DNA of 64,000 nucleotides, taken from Mycobacterium sp. Aquia_213. Lineage in GTDB: Bacteria; Actinomycetota; Actinomycetes; Mycobacteriales; Mycobacteriaceae. The stretch spans positions 1,798,001 to 1,862,000 of the forward strand of contig NZ_CP113116.1 in NCBI RefSeq assembly GCF_026625985.1. Reading direction: 5' to 3'. Positions 25,393 through 37,156 of this stretch are shown here, piece by piece. The notes beneath the pieces were generated by a model, which saw only the letters and a list, made by a program, of their open reading frames with translations, searched no databases and was not told the origin of the DNA. Position 1 is the stretch's first letter, and each line of letters begins with the position of its first letter. The translations under genes were made by a program, and so were the position numbers.

Positions 25393-28041
25393 GTGACCGC
25401 CAGCCCCAGCTCTGCCGCCGACCTGCCCAAGTCGTGGGATCCCGGTGCGATGGAGACGGCGATCTACCGGAAGTGGGTGGATGCGGGTTACTTCAAGGCG
25501 GACCCGACCAGTTCCAAGCCCGGGTACTCGATTGTGCTGCCGCCGCCGAACGTCACGGGCAGCTTGCACATGGGCCACGCGCTGGAACACACGATGATGG
25601 ACGCCCTGACCCGCCGCAAGCGCATGCAGGGCTACGAGGTGCTCTGGCAGCCGGGGATGGATCACGCCGGCATCGCGACTCAGAGCGTGGTGGAAAAGCA
25701 GCTCGCGGTCGACGGCAAGACCAAAGAGGATTTCGGTCGCGAGCTCTTCGTCGACAAGGTGTGGGACTGGAAGCATGAATCCGGCGGCGCCATCGGCGGC
25801 CAGATGCGGCGCCTCGGTGACGGGGTCGATTGGGACCGCGACCGGTTCACGATGGACGAGGGCCTCTCGCGCGCGGTGCGGACGATTTTCAAGCGGCTCT
25901 ACGACGCCGGGCTGATCTATCAGGCCGAGCGACTGGTCAACTGGTCGCCGGTGCTGGAAACGGCAATCTCGGACCTCGAGGTCAATTACGTCGACGTCGA
26001 AGGCGAACTGGTGTCGTTCCGCTATGGCTCGCTGGACGACTCGCAACCGCACATCGTGGTGGCCACCACCCGGGTCGAGACGATGCTGGGTGACACCGCG
26101 GTCGCGGTGCACCCCGACGATGAGCGCTACCGCCACCTGGTCGGCACCACACTGCCGCACCCGTTCATCGATCGGCAGCTGATCATCGTCTCCGACGAGC
26201 ACGTGGACCCCGAATTCGGTACCGGCGCCGTCAAAGTCACGCCCGCGCACGACCCGAACGACTTCGAGATCGGGCTGCGCCACGAGTTACCGATGATCTC
26301 GATCCTCGACACCAAGGGCCGGATCGTCGACACCGGAACACAATTCGACGGCATGGATCGCTTCGAAGCCCGCGTCGCGGTCCGTGAGGCCTTGGCGGCA
26401 CAGGGCCGGGTGGTCGCCGAGAAGCGGCCCTACCTGCATAGCGTCGGGCACTCGGAGCGCAGCGGCGAACCGATCGAGCCCCGGCTGTCGCTGCAATGGT
26501 GGGTCAGGGTGGAATCACTGGCCAAGGCCGCCGGCGACGCGGTGCGTAACGGGGACACCGTGATTCACCCCGCGAGCCTGGAGCCGCGCTGGTTCGGCTG
26601 GGTCGACGACATGCACGACTGGTGCATCTCGCGACAGCTGTGGTGGGGCCACCGCATCCCGATCTGGTACGGGCCCGACGGCGAACAGGTGTGTGTCGGG
26701 CCGGATGAGACGCCGCCGGAGGGCTGGGAGCAAGACCCCGACGTGCTGGACACCTGGTTCTCGTCGGCGCTGTGGCCGTTCTCCACCCTGGGCTGGCCGT
26801 CGCGCACCGCGGATCTGGAGAAGTTTTATCCGACAAGCGTTTTGGTGACCGGATACGACATCCTGTTCTTCTGGGTGGCCCGGATGATGATGTTCGGCAC
26901 GTTCGTCGGCGGCGACGACGCGATCACGCTTGACGGCAGCCGCGGCCCGCAGGTGCCGTTCACCGACGTCTTCCTGCACGGGCTCATCCGTGACGAATTC
27001 GGCCGCAAGATGAGTAAGTCCAAAGGCAACGTGATCGACCCGCTGGACTGGCTGGAGCTGTTCGGGGCCGATGCGTTGCGGTTCACCCTCGCGCGCGGCG
27101 CCAGTCCCGGCGGTGACCTTTCGATCGGCGAGGACGCCGTCCGGGCGTCACGCAACTTCGTGACCAAGCTGTTCAACGCGACCCGCTTCGCGTTGCTCAA
27201 TGGCGCGCAGCTGGCGCCGCTGCCTCCGGTCGCCGAGCTGACCGATGCCGACCGGTGGATCCTGGGACGGTTGGAAGAGGTTCGCGCCGAGGTTGATTCG
27301 GCATTCGACAGCTACGAGTTCAGCCGGGCCTGCGAGGCGCTCTACCACTTCGCGTGGGACGAATTCTGCGACTGGTATGTCGAAGTGGCGAAGGTGCAGC
27401 TCGCCGACGGGCTCACCCAGACCACCGCGGTGCTAGCCGCGGGTCTCGACACACTGCTGCGGTTGCTCCAGCCGGTCATCCCGTTCGTCACCGAGGAGCT
27501 GTGGCAAGCGTTGACGGGCGAGGAGTCCCTGGTCATCGCCGAGTGGCCGAAGCCGTCGGGCATCAACCTGGATCCTGTTGCGGTGCAGCGTGTCAGCGAT
27601 ATGCAGCGACTGGTGACCGAGGTCCGCAGGTTCCGCAGCGACCAGGGCCTCGCCGACCGGCAGAAGGTGCCGGCCCGGTTGGCCGGCGTCGAGGACTGCG
27701 ATCTGAACACTCAAGTGGCCGCGGTCACGTCGCTGGCGTGGCTCACCGCGCCGGGACCCGATTTCGGCGCGTCGGTGTCCCTGGAGGTTCGGTTGAGCGC
27801 CGGCACCGTCGTCGTCGAACTCGACACGTCGGGAACCATCGACGTCGCCGCCGAGCGCCGGCGCCTGGAAAAGGATCTGGCGGCTGCGCAGAAGGAATTG
27901 GCTTCCACCGCAGCCAAATTGGCCAACGCGGACTTCCTGGCCAAAGCGCCGGAACCGGTCGTCACCAAGATCCGCGATCGTCAGCGGCTGGCCCAAGAGG
28001 AAACCGAGCGCATCAACACCAGGCTGGCCGGGCTGCAATGA
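25393..28041 (+). CDS. valS: Valyl-tRNA synthetase
   Basis: 882 residues, the normal bacterial length. Charges tRNA-Val in the cytoplasm. The class I motifs are PPPNVTGSLHMGHAL (HIGH equivalent HMGH) and GRKMSKSKGN (KMSKS). The editing domain lies between about 190 and 350, and the C-terminal coiled coil (ERRRLEKDLAAAQKELAST) that binds the tRNA elbow is complete. It overlaps folC by four bases. Confidence 0.98.
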   Translation: MTASPSSAADLPKSWDPGAMETAIYRKWVDAGYFKADPTSSKPGYSIVLPPPNVTGSLHMGHALEHTMMDALTRRKRMQGYEVLWQPGMDHAGIATQSVVEKQLAVDGKTKEDFGRELFVDKVWDWKHESGGAIGGQMRRLGDGVDWDRDRFTMDEGLSRAVRTIFKRLYDAGLIYQAERLVNWSPVLETAISDLEVNYVDVEGELVSFRYGSLDDSQPHIVVATTRVETMLGDTAVAVHPDDERYRHLVGTTLPHPFIDRQLIIVSDEHVDPEFGTGAVKVTPAHDPNDFEIGLRHELPMISILDTKGRIVDTGTQFDGMDRFEARVAVREALAAQGRVVAEKRPYLHSVGHSERSGEPIEPRLSLQWWVRVESLAKAAGDAVRNGDTVIHPASLEPRWFGWVDDMHDWCISRQLWWGHRIPIWYGPDGEQVCVGPDETPPEGWEQDPDVLDTWFSSALWPFSTLGWPSRTADLEKFYPTSVLVTGYDILFFWVARMMMFGTFVGGDDAITLDGSRGPQVPFTDVFLHGLIRDEFGRKMSKSKGNVIDPLDWLELFGADALRFTLARGASPGGDLSIGEDAVRASRNFVTKLFNATRFALLNGAQLAPLPPVAELTDADRWILGRLEEVRAEVDSAFDSYEFSRACEALYHFAWDEFCDWYVEVAKVQLADGLTQTTAVLAAGLDTLLRLLQPVIPFVTEELWQALTGEESLVIAEWPKPSGINLDPVAVQRVSDMQRLVTEVRRFRSDQGLADRQKVPARLAGVEDCDLNTQVAAVTSLAWLTAPGPDFGASVSLEVRLSAGTVVVELDTSGTIDVAAERRRLEKDLAAAQKELASTAAKLANADFLAKAPEPVVTKIRDRQRLAQEETERINTRLAGLQ

Positions 28042-29483
28042 CCGAAGAGCCCGACTGGCTCGACCATTCTGGGGCAACCAGTGTGGCTCCCACGCCGGAC
28101 GAGATCGCGTCCCTGTTGCAGGTCGAGCATCTGCTGGACCAGCGCTGGCCCGAGACCAAAATCGAACCGAGCCTGACCCGGATCAGCGCCCTGATGGATC
28201 TCCTCGGCTCCCCGCAGCTCGGCTATCCGTCGATCCACGTCGCGGGCACCAACGGCAAGACCTCGGTGGTGCGCATGATCGACGCGCTGCTGACCGCGTT
28301 GCACCGGCGCACCGGCCGAACCACCAGCCCGCACCTGCAGTCGGCTGTCGAACGCATCGCGATCGACGGAAAGCCAATCAGCCCAGCGCAATACGTGTCG
28401 ACCTACCTCGAGATCGAGCCGTTCGTGCAAATGATCGACGCGCAGTCGCAGGCCGCGGGCGGTCCGGCGATGAGCAAGTTCGAGGTGCTGACCGCGATGG
28501 CGTTCGCCGCTTTCGCCGACGCTCCCGTCGAGGTCGCCGTCGTCGAGGTCGGCATGGGCGGCCGATGGGATGCCACCAACGTGATCAACGCGCCCGTCGC
28601 GGTGATCACCCCGATCGGCATCGACCACGTGGAATACCTCGGCGAGGACATCGCCGGAATCGCGGGCGAGAAGGCGGGCATCATCACCAAGGCGCCGGAC
28701 GGCGCGCCCGACACCGTCGCGATCATCGCACGGCAGGTCCCGGAGGCGATGGAAGTGATTCTGGCACAAACCGTTTCGGCCGACGCAGCCGTCGCGCGGG
28801 AGGATTCCGAGTTCGCGGTGCTGGGCCGTCAAATCGCGATCGGCGGACAGGTGCTGGAGCTGCAGGGCCTCGGCGGGGTGTACTCCGACGTGTACCTGCC
28901 ACTGCACGGCGAACACCAGGCGCACAACGCGGTGGTGGCCCTCGCGGCGGTCGAGGCCTTCTTCGGCGCCGGTGCGCAGCGTCAGCTCGACGTCGAGGCG
29001 GTGCGGGCCGGTTTCGCCGCCGTCACCAGCCCCGGGCGGCTGGAGCGGATGCGCAGCGCCCCCACCGTTTTCATCGACGCCGCGCACAATCCGGCCGGAG
29101 CGGCCGCGCTGGCGCAGTCGCTGGACAGCGAATTCGACTTCCGATACCTGGTCGGGGTCCTGTCCGTGATGGCCGACAAGGACGTCGACGGCATCCTTGC
29201 CGCGCTGGAGCCGGCATTCGATTCGGTCGTCGTGACGCACAACGGGTCGCCGCGAGCGTTGGATGTCGAGTCACTGGCACTGGCCGCCCAGCAGCGGTTC
29301 GGGCCCGACCGGGTGCTGACCGCCGAAAACCTGCGCGACGCGATCGACGTCGCGACCGCGCTGGTCGACGACGCCGCCGCAGAGGGTGAGGCCGAGGAGT
29401 TTTCCGGCACCGGAATGGTGATCACCGGCTCGGTGGTCACCGCCGGAGCCGCGCGCACGTTGTTCGGTCGTGATCCGGAATGA
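28038..29483 (+). CDS. folC: Folylpolyglutamate/dihydrofolate synthase
   Basis: 481 residues starting at ATG 28038 inside the valS stop. FolC makes dihydrofolate from dihydropteroate and adds the polyglutamate tail. The Mur-ligase ATP motif is GTNGKTSVV, followed by EVGMGGRWDATN and the C-terminal FIDAAHNPAG. Reading further upstream in this frame runs through valS and is false. The stop overlaps the next gene (ATGA). Confidence 0.96.
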   Translation: MTEEPDWLDHSGATSVAPTPDEIASLLQVEHLLDQRWPETKIEPSLTRISALMDLLGSPQLGYPSIHVAGTNGKTSVVRMIDALLTALHRRTGRTTSPHLQSAVERIAIDGKPISPAQYVSTYLEIEPFVQMIDAQSQAAGGPAMSKFEVLTAMAFAAFADAPVEVAVVEVGMGGRWDATNVINAPVAVITPIGIDHVEYLGEDIAGIAGEKAGIITKAPDGAPDTVAIIARQVPEAMEVILAQTVSADAAVAREDSEFAVLGRQIAIGGQVLELQGLGGVYSDVYLPLHGEHQAHNAVVALAAVEAFFGAGAQRQLDVEAVRAGFAAVTSPGRLERMRSAPTVFIDAAHNPAGAAALAQSLDSEFDFRYLVGVLSVMADKDVDGILAALEPAFDSVVVTHNGSPRALDVESLALAAQQRFGPDRVLTAENLRDAIDVATALVDDAAAEGEAEEFSGTGMVITGSVVTAGAARTLFGRDPE

Positions 29484-29863
29484 CCGATAGCGACCAGAAC
29501 CCGCCGCCCGCCGACCCCTGGAAGAGCTTCCGGGGAGTGATGGCCGCGACGCTGATCTTGGAAGCGATCGTGGTGCTGCTGGCGATACCGGTGGTCGGCG
29601 CGGTCGGCGGCGGCCTTAACGGGGCATCGCTGAGCTATCTGATCGGGCTCGCGTTGCTGCTCATCCTGCTGTGTGGCGTCCAGGGCCGGCCCTGGGCGAT
29701 TTGGGTGAACCTGAGCGTCCAGCTGGTCGTCCTCGCCGGGTTCGCGGTGTACTCGGGCGTGGGATTCATCGGTGTGCTGTTCGGCGGATTGTGGCTGCTG
29801 ATCGCGTACTTTCGCGCTGAGGTCCGCCGACGACAGGAGCACGCGCAAACACCGCCGGGCTGA
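29480..29863 (+). CDS. DUF4233 membrane protein
   Basis: 127 residues, Rv2446c type. Four predicted membrane helices: about 20-38 (MAATLILEAIVVLLAIPVV), 50-66, 70-90 and 94-112. The N-terminus is Pro/Asp-rich and cytoplasmic. The start overlaps the folC stop by four bases, so it is made with FolC. No catalytic motif; function unknown. Confidence 0.85.
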   Translation: MTDSDQNPPPADPWKSFRGVMAATLILEAIVVLLAIPVVGAVGGGLNGASLSYLIGLALLLILLCGVQGRPWAIWVNLSVQLVVLAGFAVYSGVGFIGVLFGGLWLLIAYFRAEVRRRQEHAQTPPG

Positions 29864-29879
29864 GTGCCGATTCGTTGGG

Positions 29880-29885
29880 TACGCT
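29880..29885 (+). promoter_or_regulatory. Candidate -10 (TACGCT) for leaderless ndk
   Basis: TACGCT ends 7 bases before GTG 29893; there is no ribosome-binding site. ndk may therefore be transcribed alone besides read-through from the valS operon. Confidence 0.5.
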
Positions 29886-29892
29886 GACCGCC

Positions 29893-30303
29893 GTGACGGA
29901 ACGGACCCTGGTACTGATCAAGCCCGACGGCGTCGAGCGGCGGCTGATCGGCGAGATCATCAGCCGCATCGAGCGCAAGGGCCTCACGTTCGTGGCGCTC
30001 GAACTGCGCAGCGTCACCACAGAGTTGGCCACCCAGCACTACGCCGAGCACGAGGGCAAGCCGTTCTTCGAGTCGCTGCTCGACTTCATCACGTCGGGGC
30101 CGGTCGTCGCGGCGATCGTCGAGGGACCGCGCGCGATTGCGGCGTTTCGGCAGCTCGCTGGCGGTACCGACCCGGTGGAAAAGGCCACTCCCGGCACAAT
30201 CCGTGGCGATTTCGGCCTGGAAACGCAGCTGAATCTGGTGCACGGATCCGATTCGATCGATTCAGCAAAGCGCGAAATCGCGCTATGGTTTCCCGGCGCT
30301 TAG
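29893..30303 (+). CDS. ndk: Nucleoside diphosphate kinase
   Basis: 136 residues, exactly the M. tuberculosis NdkA length. Transfers the gamma phosphate between nucleoside di- and triphosphates. The active-site histidine is in NLVHGSDS near the C-terminus; TLVLIKPDGVERRLIG begins the protein. The GTG at 29893 is chosen over an upstream in-frame start at 29875 because it gives the family N-terminus and fits a leaderless promoter. Confidence 0.96.
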   Translation: MTERTLVLIKPDGVERRLIGEIISRIERKGLTFVALELRSVTTELATQHYAEHEGKPFFESLLDFITSGPVVAAIVEGPRAIAAFRQLAGGTDPVEKATPGTIRGDFGLETQLNLVHGSDSIDSAKREIALWFPGA

Positions 30304-30612
30304 ACCTCTAGCCCGCTGGGGGTTCCAGGTCAGGCTCGTTTGGGCCTACGGCGTGATGTGGGATACTGACTGCGGGTGAACGTCGCCGGACTGGCGTCGG
30401 ACACCCGAATGAAGACTTAGACAAGCGCGACCATTGCCAGCTCGCGATGTAGCGCCGCATGTCAGGCCGACATTCAGCACGGCACCGAGTTGGTTCTAGC
30501 CGAGTCGCTCGGGGCAAGACCATCACAAGACCGGGAGAAGTGACCCGGGCACATAGCGAAGCCCTCGCGTGGCCGCGTCGATATGACGCGCCCGGGGGCT
30601 TGAGGAGAATAC
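30304..30612 (+). other. 5' leader of rne, candidate structured control region
   Basis: No gene in these 309 bases. A candidate promoter is TTTGGG (30339-30344), 17 bases, GATACT (30362-30367), which would give a leader of about 240 bases. Near the 3' end GCGTC/GACGC (30575-30589) forms a small hairpin, and CCGGGC (30545-30550) can pair with GCCCGG (30590-30595) around it, just before the TTGAGGAG ribosome-binding site. RNase E is known to control its own mRNA through its leader in other bacteria; here that is inference. Confidence 0.45.
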
Positions 30613-33420
<2,808 letters not shown>

Positions 33421-33427
33421 CCAGCCG

Positions 33428-34765
33428 TCACGCGGCGGTGCGCTGCCGCGCGGCAGGCGGCTCTTCGTCGGGCTCGTCGATCATGGTCAGCTCGTCGAAC
33501 GGATCGCGATCGTGCAGCACCGCGTCGACCTTGGCCCGATCGATGGTCTTGCTCCAGGTACCCACCAGGACCGTCGCGACCGCGTTGCCGGAAAAGTTGG
33601 TGATCGCACGGCCTTCCGACATGAAGCGGTCGACCCCGACCAGCAGCCCGGTGCCACCGAGCAGGTCGAGGCGATGCAGGCCTTCGGCCAATGTGGCCAG
33701 GCCCGCACCGCTGATGCCCGCGGCGCCCTTCGACGCGACCATCATGTACAGCAACAGCCAGAACTGGTCGCGCAAGCCCAGCGGATGGCCGAGCGCGTCG
33801 GCAATGAACAGCGTGGCCATGGTCAGATAGATCGCGGTGCCGTCGAGGTTGAACGAGTAGCCGATCGGCACCACCACCCCGACGGTGCCGCGTTCGACCC
33901 CCAGGTGTTCCATCTTGGCGATCAGTCGCGGTAGCGCCGGCTCCGAGGACGAGGTTGCGACGATCAGCAGGTATTCGCGGGCCAGGTAGCGCACCAGCCG
34001 GAAGATCGAAACTCCCGACACCACCCGCAGCAGCACGCCGAGCACGCCGAACACGAACACCGCGCAGGTCAGGTAGAACGCGCCGACCATCATCAGCAGG
34101 TTCGTGATCGCGCTCCAGCCCGTCGAGCCGACGACGTCGGCGATCGCGCCGAATGCCCCGAGCGGTGCCAGCCACAGGACTATCCCGAGCACCTGGAAAA
34201 CCAGTTTCTGCAGGTGGCCGATGCCGACCAGGATCGGCTCGCCCGCGGCCCCCATCGACCGGATCGCGAAACCGACCAGCAGCGCGACAAATACCGACTG
34301 CAGCACGTTGCCGACGGTCAGCGCCGTCAACAGCGACGTGGGGACGATGTGGTGAATGAGATCGGTGAAGCCGTCGGTGTGTTCGACGTGTTCGACGGGT
34401 GGTGTGCTCAGTTCGAGGTCGGCGCCCGGTCGGTACAGGCCACTGCCCAGGCCCAGCAGGTTTCCGACGGCCAGCCCAAGCCCCAGCGCCACCGACGAGA
34501 TCACCAGGAAGCAGCCGACCGCCAGCGCGCCGACCTTTCCGACGTTCTGGGCTTTACTCATGGCGCCGATGCCCAGCACGATCGTGCAGAAGACGATCGG
34601 CGCGATCATCATCTTCATCAGGCTGAGGAACATCGTGCCGAGCACCCCGACGCTCTTGCCGATCCCAGGGGCCGCCAGCCCGACGATCACGCCGGCCACG
34701 ACGGCGGCGGCGACCGCGAAATACAGCCAGCGGGTGCGATCGATGCGCTTGTTGGCCGTCGGCAT
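33428..34765 (-). CDS. dctA: C4-dicarboxylate/sodium (DAACS) symporter
   Basis: 445 residues, Rv2443 type. Takes up C4-dicarboxylates such as succinate, malate or fumarate with Na+ or H+. The substrate-site motif SFNLDGTAIYL and the serine-rich hairpin segment ATSSSEPALP are present, and the eight hydrophobic segments of the Glt/DctA fold can be seen. ATG 34765 fits a leaderless promoter. It converges with rne (7 bases between stops). Confidence 0.93.
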   Translation of the reverse strand: MPTANKRIDRTRWLYFAVAAAVVAGVIVGLAAPGIGKSVGVLGTMFLSLMKMMIAPIVFCTIVLGIGAMSKAQNVGKVGALAVGCFLVISSVALGLGLAVGNLLGLGSGLYRPGADLELSTPPVEHVEHTDGFTDLIHHIVPTSLLTALTVGNVLQSVFVALLVGFAIRSMGAAGEPILVGIGHLQKLVFQVLGIVLWLAPLGAFGAIADVVGSTGWSAITNLLMMVGAFYLTCAVFVFGVLGVLLRVVSGVSIFRLVRYLAREYLLIVATSSSEPALPRLIAKMEHLGVERGTVGVVVPIGYSFNLDGTAIYLTMATLFIADALGHPLGLRDQFWLLLYMMVASKGAAGISGAGLATLAEGLHRLDLLGGTGLLVGVDRFMSEGRAITNFSGNAVATVLVGTWSKTIDRAKVDAVLHDRDPFDELTMIDEPDEEPPAARQRTAA

Positions 34766-34771
34766 CGAAAG

Positions 34772-34777
34772 ATTCTA
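34772..34777 (-). promoter_or_regulatory. Candidate -10 (TAGAAT) for leaderless dctA
   Basis: TAGAAT is followed by six bases and the ATG of dctA on the minus strand. Confidence 0.5.
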
Positions 34778-34913
34778 CGTGGACGGCTCGCTGTCGATAG
34801 TTAGCCAATAGGTAACAAATACCTGAATAGAGCGGTTCTTTACGTTGCCACGATCGGCCGCTCGGGGGAGCGGAGCAGGCCTGGTGCCCGTTGCGGGTCG
34901 CCCGGGTGCTGGT

Positions 34914-34943
34914 TTGACCCTGTAGCCGCTGGTCACGTACCCT
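34914..34943 (+). promoter_or_regulatory. Promoter of rplU-rpmA-obgE-proB
   Basis: TTGACC (34914-34919), 18 bases, TACCCT (34938-34943). This is a near-consensus housekeeping promoter; transcription would start near 34950. Confidence 0.65.
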
Positions 34944-35077
34944 TGGACAGTTGTCGTCAAGCCGGGCAGCTGACTTCGGCGGACGACAGGCGGGAAGATT
35001 ATCCCGCTCCCCAGACCCACCACGCGCATCGCAGCTAGCACGCGCGCGGAAGACGTGAGGAAGAGGCAGGAGCAACG
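34944..35077 (+). promoter_or_regulatory. rplU leader with a 6 bp hairpin
   Basis: The predicted leader of about 128 bases holds GCGGGA/TCCCGC (34990-34995 with 35002-35007) with a 6-base loop, and ends in AGGCAGGAG, the ribosome-binding site of rplU. Ribosomal-protein leaders often bind their own product; whether this one does is unknown. The rest of the dctA-rplU gap (34778-34913) shows nothing else. Confidence 0.4.
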
Positions 35078-35389
35078 ATGGCGACCTACGCAATCGTCAA
35101 AACCGGTGGCAAGCAGTACAAGGTCGCCGTCGGTGACGTGGTCAAGGTCGAGAAGCTCGAATCCGAGCCCGGCGCCAAGGTGTCGCTGCCGGTTGCGCTG
35201 GTTGTCGACGGTGCCACCGTCACTTCCGACGCGGCCGCGCTGGCCAAGGTCGCGGTGACCGGCGAGGTGCTCGAGCACACCAAGGGCCCGAAGATCCGTA
35301 TCCACAAGTTCAAGAACAAGACCGGCTACCACAAGCGTCAGGGACACCGTCAGCAGCTGACGGTCCTGAAGGTCACCGGAATCAAGTAG
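35078..35389 (+). CDS. rplU: 50S ribosomal protein L21
   Basis: 103 residues. Early-binding large-subunit protein. MATYAIVKTGGKQYKV is the family start and GYHKRQGHRQ the C-terminal RNA-binding signature. ATG 35078 is preceded by AGGAG. First gene of the operon with rpmA, obgE and proB. Confidence 0.98.
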   Translation: MATYAIVKTGGKQYKVAVGDVVKVEKLESEPGAKVSLPVALVVDGATVTSDAAALAKVAVTGEVLEHTKGPKIRIHKFKNKTGYHKRQGHRQQLTVLKVTGIK

Positions 35390-35404
35390 CGGGAGGCGAC
35401 AGAC

Positions 35405-35671
35405 ATGGCACACAAGAAGGGCGCTTCCAGCTCGCGCAACGGTCGCGACTCCAACGCTCAGCGGCTGGGCGTCAAGCGGTTCGGCGGCCAGGTTGTCAAG
35501 GCCGGCGAGATCATCGTCCGCCAGCGTGGCACCCACTTCCACCCCGGCGAGAACGTCGGCCGTGGCGGCGACGACACGTTGTTCGCCAAGGAAGCCGGCG
35601 CCGTCGAGTTCGGTGTCAAGCGCGGGCGTAAGACCGTCAACATCGTCGCGGCCGGGCAGACCACCGACTGA
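35405..35671 (+). CDS. rpmA: 50S ribosomal protein L27
   Basis: 88 residues. L27 reaches the peptidyl-transferase centre with its N-terminus. MAHKKGASSSRNGRDS and GTHFHPGENVGRGGDDTLFA are diagnostic; there is no Firmicutes-type cleavable N-terminal extension. It follows rplU by 15 bases with GGGAGG in between. Confidence 0.98.
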   Translation: MAHKKGASSSRNGRDSNAQRLGVKRFGGQVVKAGEIIVRQRGTHFHPGENVGRGGDDTLFAKEAGAVEFGVKRGRKTVNIVAAGQTTD

Positions 35672-35713
35672 GGTCGCTGCGCCCGTGCACGCGGGTAGCT
35701 GAGAGGACCCCCG

Positions 35714-37156
35714 ATGCCTCGGTTTGTCGATCGAGTCGTCATCCACGCCCGAGCGGGCTCCGGCGGTAACGGCTGCGCCTCGGTTCATCGCGAGAAGTTC
35801 AAGCCGCTCGGTGGCCCCGACGGCGGCAATGGCGGCCGTGGCGGCAGCATCGTCTTTGTCGTCGATCCCGCCGTACACACACTGCTGGATTACCATTTCC
35901 GTCCGCATGTCACCGCTCCCAATGGCAAGCAGGGGGCCGGCAGCAACCGCGACGGCGCTGCCGGTGCGGATCTGGAAGTCAAGGTCCCCGACGGCACCGT
36001 TGTCCTGGACGAGAACGGCCGGCTGCTAGCCGATTTGGTCGGGGTGGGGACCCGCTTCGAAGCCGCTGCCGGCGGCCGTGGCGGGCTGGGCAACGCGGCG
36101 CTCGCGTCCCGCGCGCGCAAGGCGCCCGGCTTTGCGCTGCTCGGCGAGCCCGGCCAGGCCCGCGACCTCACCCTCGAACTCAAAACCGTGGCGGACGCCG
36201 GGCTGGTCGGATTTCCGTCTGCGGGAAAGTCGTCGCTGGTATCGGTGATCTCGGCAGCCAAACCCAAGGTCGCCGATTACCCGTTCACCACGCTGGTCCC
36301 CAACCTCGGCGTCGTCTCGGCCGGCGAGCAGTCGTTCACCGTCGCCGACGTGCCCGGCTTGATCCCCGGCGCGTCCGAGGGCCGCGGCCTGGGGCTGGAT
36401 TTTCTGCGGCACATCGAGCGGTGCGCGGTGCTGGTACACGTCGTCGACTGCGCCACCAACGATCCTGGCCGCGACCCGATCTCCGACATCGACGCGCTGG
36501 AAGCCGAACTCGCCGCCTACACGCCCACCCTGCAAGGGGACGCGGCGCTCGTCGACCTGGCCGAGCGGCCACGGGCGGTGGTGCTCAACAAGATTGACGT
36601 GCCGGAGGCGCGTGAGCTCGCCGAATTCGTCCGCGACGAGATCGCCGAGCGTGGCTGGCCGGTGTTTCTGGTGTCGACGGTGACCCGAGAAGGGTTGCAG
36701 CCGTTTATCTTTGGGCTCTGGAAGATGATTTCGGAGTACAACGCGGCGCAACCGGCGCCGGTAGCGCGACGCCCGGTGATCCGCCCGGTGCCCGTCGACG
36801 ACAGCGGTTTCACCGTCGAGTCCGATGGCGAGGGCGGCTTCGTGGTAACCGGGGCGCGCCCCGAGCGGTGGATCGGTCAGACCAACTTCGACAACGACGA
36901 AGCGGTGGGCTATCTCGCCGACCGCCTCGCGCGTCTCGGAGTCGAGGAAGAGCTGCTGCGGCTGGGCGCACAACCCGGCTGCGCGGTGACCATCGGTGAG
37001 ATGACATTCGACTGGGAGCCGCAAACCCCTGCCGGCGTTCAGGTTCCATTGACCGGCCGCGGCACCGACGCGCGGCTGGAACGCACCGAGCGCATCGGCG
37101 CCGACGAGCGCAAGGCCGCCCGGCGTCGGCGGCGCGAACGCGGTGACGAGCCGTGA
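35714..37156 (+). CDS. obgE: GTPase Obg/CgtA
   Basis: 480 residues. GTPase of 50S assembly and stress control. Domains in order: the Gly-rich Obg fold (1-158, GGNGGRGG repeats), the G domain with P-loop GFPSAGKSS, the G3 DVPGLIPGAS and NKID (G4), and the C-terminal OCT domain (350-430) followed by a basic tail. The stop overlaps the proB start (GTGA). Confidence 0.97.
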   Translation: MPRFVDRVVIHARAGSGGNGCASVHREKFKPLGGPDGGNGGRGGSIVFVVDPAVHTLLDYHFRPHVTAPNGKQGAGSNRDGAAGADLEVKVPDGTVVLDENGRLLADLVGVGTRFEAAAGGRGGLGNAALASRARKAPGFALLGEPGQARDLTLELKTVADAGLVGFPSAGKSSLVSVISAAKPKVADYPFTTLVPNLGVVSAGEQSFTVADVPGLIPGASEGRGLGLDFLRHIERCAVLVHVVDCATNDPGRDPISDIDALEAELAAYTPTLQGDAALVDLAERPRAVVLNKIDVPEARELAEFVRDEIAERGWPVFLVSTVTREGLQPFIFGLWKMISEYNAAQPAPVARRPVIRPVPVDDSGFTVESDGEGGFVVTGARPERWIGQTNFDNDEAVGYLADRLARLGVEEELLRLGAQPGCAVTIGEMTFDWEPQTPAGVQVPLTGRGTDARLERTERIGADERKAARRRRRERGDEP

